Source: Candidatus Obscuribacterales bacterium (lineage in GTDB: Bacteria; Cyanobacteriota; Vampirovibrionia; Obscuribacterales; Obscuribacteraceae). Taken from it: 64,000 bases of DNA. The first letter of the stretch is position 1; the number at the start of each line of letters is the position of its first letter. Location: assembly GCA_031292355.1 (NCBI GenBank), contig JARLHI010000055.1, positions 186,001-250,000 of the forward strand. Reading direction: 5' to 3'. This document shows, one piece after another, positions 18,051 through 27,717 of this stretch. Both the position numbers and the translations under genes were made by a program. The notes beneath the pieces were generated by a model. That model searched no databases. It worked only from the letters and a program-made list of their open reading frames with translations, and was not told the DNA's origin.

Positions 18051-20021
18051 CTAGACTGTGGAACTTTCGTGAACAGTTGGGCTGACATCTTGAGTAGCCA
18101 GTGCGATTTTCGCATTGCGCATCGCTTTTTCAGTAAGAACCCCTCCGGCGCTATATTGCGCTGCCCGGCGCCTGGTTTCTAACCAGACAAGAAGACACGA
18201 GATGTCCGCCGGGCTGATTCCACCAATTCGTGAAGCCTGTCCGAGAGTTTCGGGTCTGATTCGACCAAGTTTCTCGCGCGCTTCAAGAGCCAGATTTTCC
18301 ATCACGGAATAATTGATGTCTTCTGGCAACTTCAAACCGTCGAGCTTCTCAGTCTGCAGAACCTGATTCTTTTGACGCTCGATGTAGCCTGCATATTTAA
18401 TATCAGTTTCAACTTCCATCGACCATTGAAATTGACCATCCGGTGCATGTGGTGCCAATTTTTCAATCACGCTATAAGGCACGCGGGGACGACGCAAAAG
18501 CTCTTCCAAAGTAGCTGATTGCTTCATCTGTTCATCAAATTCGCTAAGCACGTCGTTCCATTCGGGATTAGGATGAATGCGCGTTTCCTTCAAACGAGTA
18601 CGCTCTTTTCCCATCCCTTCTTGCTTGCGTAAATATGTTTGCCAGCGTTCGTCGTCAACCATGCCTATTTCGCGCCCAAGTGGCGTCAAACGGCGATCGG
18701 CGTTGTCCTGTCTCAATAGCAAACGATACTCGGAGCGAGAGGTCATCATGCGATACGGCTCGCCAATTTCTTTGGTGACCAAATCGTCAATCAATGTAGC
18801 GATGTAACTCGATGAGCGCGGCAAAACAAATGGTTCTTCGCCTTTGACAAAGAAAGCCGCATTGATTCCGGCAATCAAACCCTGGGCTGCCGCTTCTTCA
18901 TAGCCACTGGTGCCAAGCATTTGACCGGCGGCAAAAAATCCTTCCATGTCTTTGCACATTAAAGTGTGCGTGAATTGGATAGCCGGCAAATAGTCATATT
19001 CGACTGCGTATGCAGGTCTAACCATGGTGGCATTTTCCAAGCCTGGCAAAGAATGCACGATGTCATGCTGCACAGATACGGGCAGACTGGTCGAGCATCC
19101 CTGCAAATACACTTCATAAGTGTGGCGTCCTTCCGGCTCAAGAAAAAACGAATGACTATCTTTATCAGCAAAGCGCACGACCTTGTCTTCGATAGACGGG
19201 CAATAACGCGGTCCGATGCCATGAATCATCCCCGAGTACATCGGTGACTGGTCGAGATTGGCACGAATGATTTCGTGCGTTTTTAGAGTGGTACGAGTCT
19301 GATGACAAGCCAATTGCTCACGCCGCGGCCGATTATCCAAGAAAGAGAAAAAATCAGGACTAGCATCCCCAGGAACAAGATCGAGATTGGTGTAATCAAT
19401 CGTTCTGCCATCTATTCGAGGTGGAGTACCGGTCTTGAGCCGGTCCATGCGGAAACCAAGTGACTTCAAATAAGCAGACAAACCAATTGCCGGGAATTCA
19501 CCGGCGCGGCCGGCCGGCATGGTTTCTTTGCCAATCCAAATTGTGCCTTCAAGAAATGTGCCAGCGCACAAAACAACAGCTTTTGTCTTGATTCTGTCGC
19601 CAAACGCCAACTCGACGCCTGCGACTTTGCCATTATCAATAATGAAATTCTTGACCATGCCCTGGCGCAAGGTAACATTTGGCAGGGACTCCATATAATC
19701 TTTCATCCAGGCGGAATATTCGCGCTTATCGGACTGAGCGCGCAACGACTGCACAGCTGGTCCGCGACTGAGATTCAATGTACGCATCTGAATGTAGGTG
19801 GCATCGGCTGCGATACCCATAACACCACCAAGAGCATCAATTTCCTTGACCAAATGTGACTTACCAGGACCGCCCACTGCCGGATTGCAGGGCATTGCGC
19901 CGATGGTATCGAGATTCATGACCAGCATCAAAGTACTGCAACCCAAACGGGCAGCCGCCTGAGCTGCTTCACAACCGGCGTGACCGCCGCCAATCACCAC
20001 TACGTCAAAATCTAAGCTCAC
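18051..20021 (-). CDS. mnmG: tRNA uridine-5-carboxymethylaminomethyl synthesis enzyme MnmG
   Basis: The FAD-binding subunit acts with MnmE to modify the wobble uridine of certain tRNAs. The N-terminal FAD motif is VVIGGGHAGCEAAQAAARLG. Further signatures are GAMPCNPAVGGPGKSHLVKEI, AGTFLEGTIWIG and KTGTPPRIDGR. The C-terminal helical domain contains the family stretch RIGGISPADISCLLVWLE. The frame is open to a TTG at 20054. I prefer GTG at 20021 because the family begins just before this motif. The C-terminus extends about 30 residues past the usual end. Confidence 0.95.
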   Translation of the reverse strand: MSLDFDVVVIGGGHAGCEAAQAAARLGCSTLMLVMNLDTIGAMPCNPAVGGPGKSHLVKEIDALGGVMGIAADATYIQMRTLNLSRGPAVQSLRAQSDKREYSAWMKDYMESLPNVTLRQGMVKNFIIDNGKVAGVELAFGDRIKTKAVVLCAGTFLEGTIWIGKETMPAGRAGEFPAIGLSAYLKSLGFRMDRLKTGTPPRIDGRTIDYTNLDLVPGDASPDFFSFLDNRPRREQLACHQTRTTLKTHEIIRANLDQSPMYSGMIHGIGPRYCPSIEDKVVRFADKDSHSFFLEPEGRHTYEVYLQGCSTSLPVSVQHDIVHSLPGLENATMVRPAYAVEYDYLPAIQFTHTLMCKDMEGFFAAGQMLGTSGYEEAAAQGLIAGINAAFFVKGEEPFVLPRSSSYIATLIDDLVTKEIGEPYRMMTSRSEYRLLLRQDNADRRLTPLGREIGMVDDERWQTYLRKQEGMGKERTRLKETRIHPNPEWNDVLSEFDEQMKQSATLEELLRRPRVPYSVIEKLAPHAPDGQFQWSMEVETDIKYAGYIERQKNQVLQTEKLDGLKLPEDINYSVMENLALEAREKLGRIRPETLGQASRIGGISPADISCLLVWLETRRRAAQYSAGGVLTEKAMRNAKIALATQDVSPTVHESSTV

Positions 20022-20350
20022 AGAATCACCGGGGCATAGCCAAAGGGCACACAAGAGTACCGGTCATGATATCAAAGTATTGCCAAGATGCCAGCAAAAG
20101 CCGTGATATTGCGAAGTCTCTCTTAGCAAATGAGGGCATTTTTAATGAGATTTAGAGTTCAAAACTCGGATGACAAGATAAAGCCGAATGAAAGGGTATA
20201 TTTCACTTGGGTGTCGGCACCCGTTTCATTAGAAAAATAAATCCAAATTAAAATCGGTACAGCCGCGGAAGCTTATCCGAAAATGGGTACTATAAGCAAT
20301 GAAAACCATCCACGACCGACCGTCGTATTTTTAGCCCCGGGAGGGTAAAA

Positions 20351-20974
20351 ATGGCAACCAAGAAATCAACTGCTGCCAAACCGGTGACTAGAAGAACATT
20401 GCCTCCCTCGAAACCGCGTAATGTCGACCAGCGCGAACGCGAGTTTCTTACACCAGCTGAAGTTAAGAAGCTTATAGAAGCTGCTCGTGAGATGGGACGA
20501 CACGGCGATAGAGATGCTTTGCTGATTCTTATGTCATACCGCCATGCCCTTAGAGTGGGCGAGTTGATTGCTTTACAGTGGGAGCAGGTCAAACTAGAAG
20601 GCAAAAAGTTACAAGTAACGAGAATGAAGAACGGCGATGACTCAGTTCATTTTCTCGAAGCGGATGAATTAAGTGCACTGCGCAAAATCAAAAGAGAGTA
20701 TCCAGAGTCCGATTATGTCTTCTGCTCTGAAAGACAGGGACCGTTGTCTTCGCGCACAGTCCACTGGATTGTCTCGAGAGCTGGTGAAAACGCCGGCATG
20801 AAATTTTCTGTTCATCCTCATATGCTCAGACATTCTAAGGGCTTTCAGTTGGCCAACAAGGGCATCGACACGCGCTCGATTCAAGCCTACTTCGGCCACA
20901 AGAACATTCAACACACAGCCAATTACACAAAATCTGAAAAAACACACTTTAAAGATTTCGGCAAAGACCTGTAA
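20351..20974 (+). CDS. Minimal tyrosine recombinase (phage integrase family)
   Basis: This 207-residue protein has a basic tail (1-30) and then only the catalytic domain. Visible catalytic residues are R68 (HALRVGE), K93 of the beta-hairpin, H157 and R160 (HPHMLRHSKG), H183 (FGHKN) and the nucleophile Y192. There is no SAM-like core-binding domain, as in FimB/FimE-type recombinases. GGGAGG lies 6 bases before the ATG. It lies alone, convergent (14 bases) with the kinase-like gene. No target site is recognised nearby. Confidence 0.9.
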   Translation: MATKKSTAAKPVTRRTLPPSKPRNVDQREREFLTPAEVKKLIEAAREMGRHGDRDALLILMSYRHALRVGELIALQWEQVKLEGKKLQVTRMKNGDDSVHFLEADELSALRKIKREYPESDYVFCSERQGPLSSRTVHWIVSRAGENAGMKFSVHPHMLRHSKGFQLANKGIDTRSIQAYFGHKNIQHTANYTKSEKTHFKDFGKDL

Positions 20975-20988
20975 ATCATTCTTTCAAC

Positions 20989-23460
20989 TCACAAAACGAC
21001 AAGCAATTGGTCGACCTGCTCAAAAGCAGATTCGAGACTCAAGCGCACACTAGTAAGTAGTTCCCGAGGCCAGCGAATCTCGGATTCCGGCACAGACTCT
21101 ATGATCTTGAACAGCGCGTCAAGGGTGTCCAGCGGTGAGCTAACCTCTAGCGCCACCAGAGTCAATGCGGTCCGTTGCGATTCATTGGCCATCTCCACAC
21201 TTCTTGAAGCCAATGCCAGAAATCCCTGAATCTGATCGACTTCATCGTCCCAATCATCGGATACTGGCAATGGTTGTCCATCAGCTACCATTCCCGCTTT
21301 TATTACAAGACCATTAATGCGATTGTTGAAATTCAGAATAAAAAACCGAACGAATATAAACGCAATAACAAGATTAAAGGTCATTGCGCCATAGATGATT
21401 TTTTCCATAAAACTCTGAAGATCCACTTGCTCGCGAGTCGCTTCATGAGTCTTGTGAGACTCCACCCCCATTAAGTGATTGAGCTGGTCGCTTAATTGAG
21501 CGGAGCGATTGAACATAGGAGGCATAAGTTTGAGTGTATTGTTGACGGCAACGTCGCTTTCATCGGTCATACCCTGTTTTACGAGGTTAGACTGAGAGGC
21601 TGCGAACTGGCTCGTTTCTCTAATCAGCGCCAGTTGGTCAGCATTTAAATCGCCTCGATCTTTTAATGCCATAACGCAATGGTCCACACGATCTACATGC
21701 TCAAAAGCTTGCGAGTAATAACTTTTGTCCCTACTGGTCAAATATATTGCCGCAGATGAACTGGCGATAAAACTATTGAGCCAAAGGCTACTAACAGTGA
21801 GTGTTAAAGACTCTTCCCGATGCCCTCTATCAATCATCTGCTGCAAAACATCTAACTGCTGCCCCATCCACAAAAACAAGATGAGGTGAACTATCATTGG
21901 CACAAAGACAATCATGGCAGCTTTGCGAAAAAGACCAGACTGAAAGATGAATTTCTCTTGCTTGTAGCGCGGATCGGCTCCTGCTCCCAACAGTTCGTCA
22001 ATTGTGAAAGACGTCTTTGCCTTTTTAGGCACTGCAGGTAGTGCAAACCAGAATTCATTCCCAGCGACGCCGAAGATTTTGACGCCGAACTTTCCACCTT
22101 CATTTTCGATTATCGACTTGCAAACGTACAAACCGTTTGTGCCATCGTTGAAAATTTGTTTCTGCGCTGATGGCGATAGTGCCAGACCACTATCTCTAAC
22201 ACTAAAATTGGTCCAGTTGTCGCGTTCAATCTGGTTAACAAGAATCTCTGTGCCGGCAGGAGCACTTTTTAAAGCGTTGACAAGATACTTCATAATGACC
22301 AGAGTCAATTTGTCACGTCTGACCGATACTACATTGTGTTCACAGTTGTTCAAGAACCTCACGCCTTTCACGCCGGCCAGGGGTGATAGCTCCTGAATAC
22401 AAAACTCGACAAGATCAAAAATCTCGATCTGAGAAAAATCAGGTTCAATTTTTTTGCTGACTTTGCCGCTCTTATTTCGCTTGTCAATTTTTAGAGGCAC
22501 CAAACTGGCCGTTGAAGCTTGAAGTCGAGCCAGGGCAGAATTAGCCGATTGCATCCATTGATCGACCGCCAATTGTTGCTCGGGAGATAGGGCAGCTCTA
22601 TTTTTTTGTACCGCACCAAAAAAAGCACTGATAGCTATTGCTGGCGCTTTCATAACATTGGCGATTAACATTTTTTGCTCCTCGCTATGCTTTTCTATTG
22701 CCTCAATGCGTGCACCTGCCTCTTTAAATACAGAGTCGAGAAAACCCAGTTCATCTGCGCCACCGAGGGATGGCTGCTGAGACCATTGATTGAGACAACC
22801 AGCATTACTAGCCAAAGTGCGTAAACGGCGAATGATATTTAAAACAAAAAGGAAAAACAACAGGAGACTGAGCGCGCTCTCAATCAAAACGGCACTTAAA
22901 AGAAGCATTCGTGCGTCGGAATATAGCTTTGCGTCAGCGACGGCGCTGGCAGCACTAAGCTGCGATTGCTCTTGGAGCATTGTGTCAAGCGAAGAGCCAG
23001 ACACACAAGCCTTTTTTAAAATGCCAGCGAAGCTATTGAAACGACTACGGCTGTCATGGAATTGAACACTTTCCAAATTTTCTAAAAGGTGGTCGATGTC
23101 ATGCCGGATTTCGGTAAATGTGTCAAGCAGCTTCTTAGCGTCTGGTGGCAGTGACTTGGTTTTATCCCCGAATACACGCTCTGAACTGAGAACTTCATTG
23201 CCATGCTGGGAAGCTCTGGACTCTCTAAATGTATTCGTGAGAACGTCGTATCCGAACGTCAAAAACGAATTGAATGCGTCGTTTAAAGTGAGCATGACAT
23301 CCAGGCGCTGTTCGGTTGCTAGAGCCGCTTGAGCTGTTTGTTGCCAATGCTTATTAAGATAAAAAATGAAAGCACTGTTTACCAAGCACGGCAGCAATAC
23401 AATCAAAACACCTTTTAAGAAAAGAGAATTTTGATATTTCACTGAGCGCTTAGACTTCAT
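20989..23460 (-). CDS. Double histidine-kinase-like membrane protein without visible phospho-acceptor histidines
   Basis: This 823-residue protein has two similar modules. Module 1 has TM 14-34, an extracytoplasmic helical region, TM 186-209, a HAMP-like segment, a DHp-like helix (258-325) and a HATPase_c domain (345-475) with the N-box LVNALK, DSGLAL and GTNGLYVCKSIIENEGG. Module 2 has TM 511-533, a sensor region, TM 686-709, HAMP and a terminal DHp-like helix. Where SHELRTP is expected, module 1 has NVMKAP and module 2 has LEVSSP, so neither shows the acceptor histidine. The start overlaps the stop of the vWA gene by 4 bases. Confidence 0.75.
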   Translation of the reverse strand: MKSKRSVKYQNSLFLKGVLIVLLPCLVNSAFIFYLNKHWQQTAQAALATEQRLDVMLTLNDAFNSFLTFGYDVLTNTFRESRASQHGNEVLSSERVFGDKTKSLPPDAKKLLDTFTEIRHDIDHLLENLESVQFHDSRSRFNSFAGILKKACVSGSSLDTMLQEQSQLSAASAVADAKLYSDARMLLLSAVLIESALSLLLFFLFVLNIIRRLRTLASNAGCLNQWSQQPSLGGADELGFLDSVFKEAGARIEAIEKHSEEQKMLIANVMKAPAIAISAFFGAVQKNRAALSPEQQLAVDQWMQSANSALARLQASTASLVPLKIDKRNKSGKVSKKIEPDFSQIEIFDLVEFCIQELSPLAGVKGVRFLNNCEHNVVSVRRDKLTLVIMKYLVNALKSAPAGTEILVNQIERDNWTNFSVRDSGLALSPSAQKQIFNDGTNGLYVCKSIIENEGGKFGVKIFGVAGNEFWFALPAVPKKAKTSFTIDELLGAGADPRYKQEKFIFQSGLFRKAAMIVFVPMIVHLILFLWMGQQLDVLQQMIDRGHREESLTLTVSSLWLNSFIASSSAAIYLTSRDKSYYSQAFEHVDRVDHCVMALKDRGDLNADQLALIRETSQFAASQSNLVKQGMTDESDVAVNNTLKLMPPMFNRSAQLSDQLNHLMGVESHKTHEATREQVDLQSFMEKIIYGAMTFNLVIAFIFVRFFILNFNNRINGLVIKAGMVADGQPLPVSDDWDDEVDQIQGFLALASRSVEMANESQRTALTLVALEVSSPLDTLDALFKIIESVPESEIRWPRELLTSVRLSLESAFEQVDQLLVVL

Positions 23461-24503
23461 TTGCTTTTCGGAATAATCTGCGAGCTGACAGTACCTTCAC
23501 CAACGGCGTCAGCCAGACTCTCTTTTAAACTCTTAGCTAATTCAGCGGCTGTTTCAGCTTCGTAGGATTTGCCACCTGATATTTTCGAGATGCAATCGAG
23601 CCCTTTGCGAGACGCATCATGCTTGGGTCCGATGCCAACAACGTCGATTTTCATTTTATAGCCAAGCTGCGACAATCTGCGCACGAAAACGCAAGGATCA
23701 CCGTTGCAGCTATCCATTCCATCAGAGATGAGCACAATCCGACGAATGCCATGAATATCTTGAAAATCATCAGGCGCTTGAGAAAGAGCGTAAGCAAGCG
23801 GCGTCAGACCGGCCGGTTTAGCAGCATCAGCAATGCGGATGATGCTGTTGTGATTACCCTCACCGATCGGCACGAGTAGCGCAGATTGATGACAGTCAAT
23901 ATCGTCATTATGACTGACGCCACCACCAAATGTGCGTAAGCCAAGCTTCACATGTGGTGGCACCACGGCAACAGTTTCTCTCAATACTCTTCTGGCAACG
24001 TCAATTTTCGGTTCAAGCTTAGAGAACATCTCTCCGTCCATGCCGTATTTCATGGTTTGCGACACATCCAATAAAATCAAAACGCTGACCGGCAGCGATT
24101 GATGTTCGACGTTTCCCTGAATTAAAGTCGCTTGCGTACCAACGTTAAGCGAAGTGCTTTTCGTGCCCATTTGAAGCATCGTGCTTTCGCTACCTGTTTG
24201 CAGCATGATTGACTGTGTCCCAACCGATAACGATGTTGAACTACTCGAACCGTTGAGCAAATTGCCCGTAGCGCCACCCTTCAAACTTGCAGATTTTTCA
24301 TCTTGCACAGTTTTTGCCGCTTTACCAAGCTCAAGGATGAAATCCATTGAAGGGTCGCTAACAGAGGTTGCGCTTTTGTGACCGCAATCTGTGCAGCCGC
24401 CAATCGCGGGCAAAGCCAGGACCAGCCAGGCTAAGCCACAAACAATTATGCTTTCAGCGACACCATTCTTCAAATCAACACGCTCATTGCCATAGACGAG
24501 CAT
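23457..24503 (-). CDS. von Willebrand factor A domain protein, candidate lipoprotein
   Basis: A hydrophobic N-terminus ends in LPAIGGC (C37), a possible lipobox. A linker follows, including five 9-residue repeats (89-133). The vWA domain (about 137-330) has the MIDAS motif DVSQT (D146, S148, T150), a second MIDAS threonine in AGLTPLA, and LISDGMDSC. It overlaps the downstream kinase-like gene by 4 bases, so the two products are probably made together. A metal-dependent adhesion or sensing role outside the inner membrane is inferred. Confidence 0.8.
   Translation of the reverse strand: MLVYGNERVDLKNGVAESIIVCGLAWLVLALPAIGGCTDCGHKSATSVSDPSMDFILELGKAAKTVQDEKSASLKGGATGNLLNGSSSSTSLSVGTQSIMLQTGSESTMLQMGTKSTSLNVGTQATLIQGNVEHQSLPVSVLILLDVSQTMKYGMDGEMFSKLEPKIDVARRVLRETVAVVPPHVKLGLRTFGGGVSHNDDIDCHQSALLVPIGEGNHNSIIRIADAAKPAGLTPLAYALSQAPDDFQDIHGIRRIVLISDGMDSCNGDPCVFVRRLSQLGYKMKIDVVGIGPKHDASRKGLDCISKISGGKSYEAETAAELAKSLKESLADAVGEGTVSSQIIPKSK
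24105..24239 (-). repeat. Five 27-bp (9-residue) tandem repeats inside the vWA gene
   Basis: The translated units are STSLSVGTQ, SIMLQTGSE, STMLQMGTK, STSLNVGTQ and ATLIQGNVE (residues 89-133). The consensus is S-T-x-L-x-x-G-T-x. The pattern of one hydrophobic residue and one Gly per unit would suit a beta-roll or beta-stalk between anchor and vWA domain. Confidence 0.85.
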
Positions 24504-24574
24504 TTTAATAGATTTAAACGCTCAGCGCATAAATATGATTTTCCCCTTGCTCAACCATCTTGTAAGCTTAGGAG

Positions 24575-25642
24575 ATGACAAATTCGAACAATCTTAAAGT
24601 CGGAATAATCGGCTATGGCTACGCCACAAAGACATTCCATGCCCCGCTGATAAAAGAAACCGCTGGTCTTGAACTTGCCGCTTTCTCAAGTAGCGACGCG
24701 AGCAAAGTGCGCGCAGACTACCCTGACGCCGCCGAGATGGCTGTAGAAAATACTCCGGAAGAGCTGATTGCTCGCGCCGATATTGATCTAGTCATCATTC
24801 CCACACCTAATCAGACGCACTTCCCTCTAGCCGAGCAAGCGCTATTGTCTGGCAAACATGTAGTAGTTGATAAACCTGTGACCGTCACAAGCAGCGATGC
24901 ACACAAGCTGGCGCGCCTTGCTCACGAACGCGGACTGACCCTTTCGGTTTTTCACAACCGCCGTCTGGATGGGGATTTTCTCACAATCAAAAAATTGATC
25001 GCTGAAAATGTTCTTAGCCGAATAGTGCACTTCGAAAGCCACTTCGACCGTTTTAGACCGCAGGTACTAAGCCGATGGCGCGAATCTGAGACAGCAGGTT
25101 CAGGCATCTGGTACGACCTGGGTTCACATTTGCTCGATCAGACAGTGCAGCTATTCGGCAAACCCGACACAATTCATTTGAATCAGCTAAAAGCAAGAGA
25201 TGGAGCGCAATCGACAGACTTTTTTCACGCTACACTGCAGTACGAGAGCCCTGCCGGTAAGCCATTACTTGTTATATTGCATGCCTCTACACTCGCCGCA
25301 ATTACCGGTGCCCGCTTCTTATTACACGGGACCACTGGGAGCTTTGAGAAACATGGTCTAGATACTCAAGAAGATGCTCTTAAGTCCGGCATTCGACCTG
25401 GTGCCAAAGACTGGGGAATCGACAGTAATTGCGGCACGTTGAAAATATTGAAAGACGGAAATCTCAATGAAACCTCTGTTGTCAACGAACGAGGCGATTA
25501 TTTAAGGTATTACGCACAAATTCGCGATGCAATTCGCCTGCAAGCACCAAATCCGGTGCCACCAGAAGAAGCAGCACTCATTATTGAACTGATAGAAGCG
25601 GGAGAAAAAAGTGCACTCGAAGCGCGAACAATAGTAGTTTAG
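24575..25642 (+). CDS. Gfo/Idh/MocA-family oxidoreductase
   Basis: This 355-residue NAD(P)-dependent dehydrogenase has an N-terminal Rossmann domain with VGIIGYGYATKTFHAPLI (6-23), IPTPNQTHFPLAEQAL and the catalytic-lysine motif HVVVDKPVTV. The C-terminal alpha/beta domain carries WYDLGSHLLDQ with the conserved histidine. It resembles the YdgJ/YhhX type. Substrates in this family are mostly sugars, polyols or related molecules; this one is unknown. It overlaps the convergent gene by 4 bases. Confidence 0.9.
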   Translation: MTNSNNLKVGIIGYGYATKTFHAPLIKETAGLELAAFSSSDASKVRADYPDAAEMAVENTPEELIARADIDLVIIPTPNQTHFPLAEQALLSGKHVVVDKPVTVTSSDAHKLARLAHERGLTLSVFHNRRLDGDFLTIKKLIAENVLSRIVHFESHFDRFRPQVLSRWRESETAGSGIWYDLGSHLLDQTVQLFGKPDTIHLNQLKARDGAQSTDFFHATLQYESPAGKPLLVILHASTLAAITGARFLLHGTTGSFEKHGLDTQEDALKSGIRPGAKDWGIDSNCGTLKILKDGNLNETSVVNERGDYLRYYAQIRDAIRLQAPNPVPPEEAALIIELIEAGEKSALEARTIVV

Positions 25643-26379
25643 GCCTGCTTATTGCGTGCAGGGGCTCTAACATCGTGTTCAAGAGACTTCAATAAGACGG
25701 TGAATTTTTCTTTGTCGAGCGTCGATACGTCCAATCGGTCCAGAATTTCTCGCGCTCGCTTTCTGTCAAGCAAGGAGTCCATCTGACCAAAATAATCAAA
25801 CTCACTGAAATAAAGACTGTCGCAAATACTCGCGTGCCATTTTTTGTCTGCTGATAGTAGTTCGTAAAAAGGTAATTTCAATTCACAAGGAACTGGTCCC
25901 GCGCACTTTAGTAATCTATAAATTGCGCGGTCGGAATGGAGTTCAACGAGCATCTGACGCCAGGATTCTTGAACTGTTTTTGGGTTCTCGAAAAGGTCCA
26001 CCCACAAAAAGTAAACCGCCGGACCAGCCAATGCTTCGTCTTCAGAATCTAAAAACTTTCGCAACTTTATCCAAAAGAATGTTTTCTCTTCATCGGCTCT
26101 TTCTTCTAAAAAGACGGACTGGTAGTGCGACAAGAAGTGGTAGCAAGGCAGGTCTTCATAAATTTCAAGAACTAGTGAAACTTCTTCGACCTGTATCCGA
26201 TTTGATACTCTAGAATTTTCCAAAAGTTCAGTTATCTTCCGTTCGACTTGGTCAGCAATTCCAATCTCAGCTATCTGTGATTGCATTCCGCAAGTTGGGG
26301 CAATTTTACGAGCTTCCAGAGAAGCTGAGTGGTACAAATCAGATCCAAGACTTTCGATAACTTCACGACGAGTGATCAC
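25639..26379 (-). CDS. Hypothetical helical protein
   Basis: This 246-residue soluble protein has no signal peptide and no recognised family. It is rich in Leu, Glu and aromatic residues, with predicted helices throughout (VERKITELLENS, FFWIKLRKFLDSED, ESWRQMLVELHSDRAIYRLL). This could be a helical-repeat fold. The 3' end overlaps the oxidoreductase by 4 bases. Confidence 0.6.
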   Translation of the reverse strand: MITRREVIESLGSDLYHSASLEARKIAPTCGMQSQIAEIGIADQVERKITELLENSRVSNRIQVEEVSLVLEIYEDLPCYHFLSHYQSVFLEERADEEKTFFWIKLRKFLDSEDEALAGPAVYFLWVDLFENPKTVQESWRQMLVELHSDRAIYRLLKCAGPVPCELKLPFYELLSADKKWHASICDSLYFSEFDYFGQMDSLLDRKRAREILDRLDVSTLDKEKFTVLLKSLEHDVRAPARNKQA

Positions 26380-26489
26380 TAATGTCGCTCTCTCTTCACC
26401 AATACCATGTCTAAAAATTACACTCTACACCAAAGACGGCTTCTCACGACGTGGTACTCTGAATAATCATTAAAAAAGGGGAATCAAAC

Positions 26490-26744
26490 GTGGCTCAAAT
26501 TACCGTCTACTCAGGTCCGCAGTGCCCATACTGCGACAAAGCGAAAGCTCTGCTAAAGAGAAAGAATGTGGCCTTCGAAGATTTCAATGTCAAAGCTGAC
26601 GAAGTCAAACTCAGCGAGATGCTTCAAAAATCTGGCGGACGTAAAACGATTCCGCAAATCTTTATCGATGGTCGCCATATTGGGGGCTGTGATGATTTGT
26701 ATGCGCTCGAAGAAGCCGGAAAGCTCGACGAACTGCTCGTTTAA
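26490..26744 (+). CDS. grxC: Glutaredoxin 3
   Basis: This 84-residue protein has the CPYC active site (C12, C15), the cis-proline region KTIPQIFIDG and the glutathione-binding GGCDDLYALEEAGKLDELL. These are standard for bacterial Grx3. It reduces disulfides and glutathione mixed disulfides in the cytoplasm. The GTG start has an AAAGGGG sequence 8-9 bases upstream. It is monocistronic, next to the degraded gene that ends 3 bases after it on the other strand. Confidence 0.95.
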   Translation: MAQITVYSGPQCPYCDKAKALLKRKNVAFEDFNVKADEVKLSEMLQKSGGRKTIPQIFIDGRHIGGCDDLYALEEAGKLDELLV

Positions 26745-26747
26745 CCT

Positions 26748-27626
26748 TTAACGACCAAAACCCTCGTTCCAAGCTTTGGCGTACGAATTAAAACCAGGCG
26801 GTTGCGCGCCTTCTCCTTGCATTGCTTTAAGAGCACGCAATTGCCTTTACGAAGCTTCTTCATCGCCATGATTAACACCAAAGCCTTCGCCTCTGTACCA
26901 GTTTTCTATTGGCTTGGCGACTTCCTCATGCACAAAATGCCCGCCCCACCTCGCGAAAAACCAGCTCCCATACTGCGAGAACCGTAAACCAACCCACCGT
27001 GATAATTATCATTAGTCGGGTCGATAATAATGTGCCGAACAACGTCGCCTTTTCCAGAGCGAGGTAAGCCATCTGGAGGTGCTTCATCGAATAAAACTCG
27101 ATGATCCTTAGTGCCCTGAATCAGGCGGCCATCAGCGTCACGCCCTTTGCCCTCGTCACGGCCAATCTGTTTATAGAGATACCCACTTATCTGCTTCGTT
27201 GATGTTTTGTTTGCTGATTGCATCCATCATTTTGCCATGATCTTTCAAGCTCAGACTGCCATCGGGCGCAGCGGCAGCATCAACCATTTTCTTAGCTTCA
27301 GCTTGCAGTTGCTCACCACGAGAAGTTGGCTTGCCCGCGGCATCCAGATAGTTAGTCTCTGGATTATAAGATTTTCTCAAAGGAAATTGCGGACCATTTG
27401 CCGTGTCTGAAGGCTTAGATCCAATGGACTCTTCCAATCCCTTCAACAAATGCTCAGACGGAGTAAATTGCGCAAGAGTCGCCTCAACCTTACCTGCTAC
27501 TGAATTTATCGTCTTTAGAAAGCCCGACTCACTCGGGTCGCTCATCGCCTGTCCAGCCTGCACTATCGCCAGCTTGTCCGTGGCCGCTGGACGCTGTGAT
27601 TTGTCATTTGTGTGCAGATCGTCCAT
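26748..27626 (-). pseudogene. Multiply frameshifted gene of unknown function
   Basis: One protein-like sequence can be followed across several frames. The first frame covers 27626 to 27171 (start MDDLHTNDKSQ, ending EADKWVSL). The next covers about 27200 to 26906 (YKQIGRDEGKGRDADGRL, then HHIIIDPTNDN-like text). Short pieces follow: GGHFVHEEVAKPIENWYR, GVNHGDEEAS and RQLRALKAMQGEGAQPPGFN ending at 26748. Several shifts fall near short homopolymers. This is either a decayed gene or assembly indels. The function is unknown. Confidence 0.6.
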
Positions 27627-27717
27627 TTCTTTTCCCAGCGAATACTAAACACATCGACCCCTTCGGGCCGAGTTTTGGACAAATTCGTTAGTCCACCATA
27701 GCCACTTCATGATGAAT

